Below, piece after piece: positions 63,756 to 64,000 of a DNA stretch of 64,000 nucleotides. This DNA is from Monocercomonoides exilis (lineage: Eukaryota > Preaxostyla > Oxymonadida > Polymastigidae). The position numbers and the translations under genes were made by a program. The DNA is taken from contig LSRY02000016.1 of NCBI GenBank assembly GCA_001643675.2, forward strand, positions 1,550,001 to 1,614,000. The letters are read 5' to 3'. The notes under the pieces are model-generated. The model did not search any database, was not told the origin of the DNA, and was given only the letters and a program-made list of their open reading frames with translations. The stretch's first letter is position 1, and the number at the start of each line of letters is the position of its first letter.

Positions 63756-64000
63756 TAAATTTGAGTTATGAAATCGCTTATGTTGCATGAAATAATTTTA
63801 TCAAGTTAATATTTAATTTTTAAAATTTTATTTCAATCATTTGATCATATTATCCATTATTATATTATTGGATTCATTAAACATAATTTTCCAAATAAAG
63901 AGTTGTTAATCATATTTATCCTTTAATGAATAGTGCTAACACTAACGTTGTAATGAGTAATATTCTATTCGATTAATCTTTTATTCATGAAATCCAAACA
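63262..64000. other. AT-rich right edge
   Basis: No gene supported. Contains a 56-A run (63697-63752) preceded by CGACACGACATGCAAATT. Confidence 0.5.
63697..63752. repeat. Poly(A) tract, 56 bp
   Basis: Longest homopolymer of the window, with no recognisable neighbour gene. Confidence 0.9.

Overview
The window looks like nuclear DNA of an intron-bearing, AT-rich protist. The best match I can make from memory is an oxymonad flagellate of the Monocercomonoides type. Four things point there: (1) polymorphic-membrane-protein-like (Pmp-like) surface proteins with GGA(I/L/V) and FxxN motifs; (2) a divergent, frameshifted HEAT-like family whose copies start around 'ELEHC/YNECEQKKKI', which I recall from oxymonad gene sets; (3) short GT-AG introns (55 and 67 bp); (4) eukaryotic-type DNA transposons (Merlin/ISXO2-like, hAT, pogo/DDE_1). 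The one long intact gene ends at TAA and the decayed genes are hit by all three stop codons, so the standard code fits. The organism assignment is inference.

Layout. 0-1 kb: decayed copy of an unnamed alpha-helical gene family ('family A'). 2.9-3.3 kb: Merlin/ISXO2-like transposase fragment. 4.0-6.1 kb: Pmp-like gene 1 with an eroded 3' end. 7.2-10.9 kb (minus): serine-rich, partly HEAT-like gene broken inside triplet runs. 12.0-14.4 kb: another broken gene. 18.2-24.9 kb: about 615-bp inverted repeats flanking a region that holds TIR element copy 1 and more Pmp debris. 25.6 kb: small acidic ORF. 26.9-29.7 kb (minus): broken hAT transposase. 31.1-34 kb: second family A pseudogene. 36.1-38.5 kb: TIR element copy 2. 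39.6-43.5 kb: an intact 1301-residue protein made of about 42 degenerate ankyrin-like 30-residue units. 44.0-46.0 kb: Pmp-like gene 2, a paralogue of gene 1. 48.6-49.9 kb (minus): third family A copy. 50.6-51.9 kb (minus): armadillo/HEAT-like gene. 54.2-55.7 kb: HEAT-like pseudogene with a visible intron. 56.1-57.3 kb: second Merlin/ISXO2-like pseudogene. 58.1 kb: long GT microsatellite. 58.9-60.2 kb: pogo/DDE_1 transposase relic followed by a 259-bp MITE-like repeat. 62.5-63.3 kb (minus): second copy of the HEAT-like family, ending at a poly(A) run.

Most of the window is therefore a repeat-rich graveyard of surface-protein and helical-repeat gene families. Only the ankyrin-like gene is clearly intact. 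The most unusual signal is a family of elements of about 2.4-2.5 kb (19130-21664 and 36068-38470) with terminal inverted repeats of about 150 bp. One copy has a perfect 8-bp target-site duplication. Both carry the same segment of a Pmp-like surface-protein gene at the same distance (about 750 bp) from the same end and contain no recognisable transposase. They look like non-autonomous transposons that capture and move surface-antigen gene segments.
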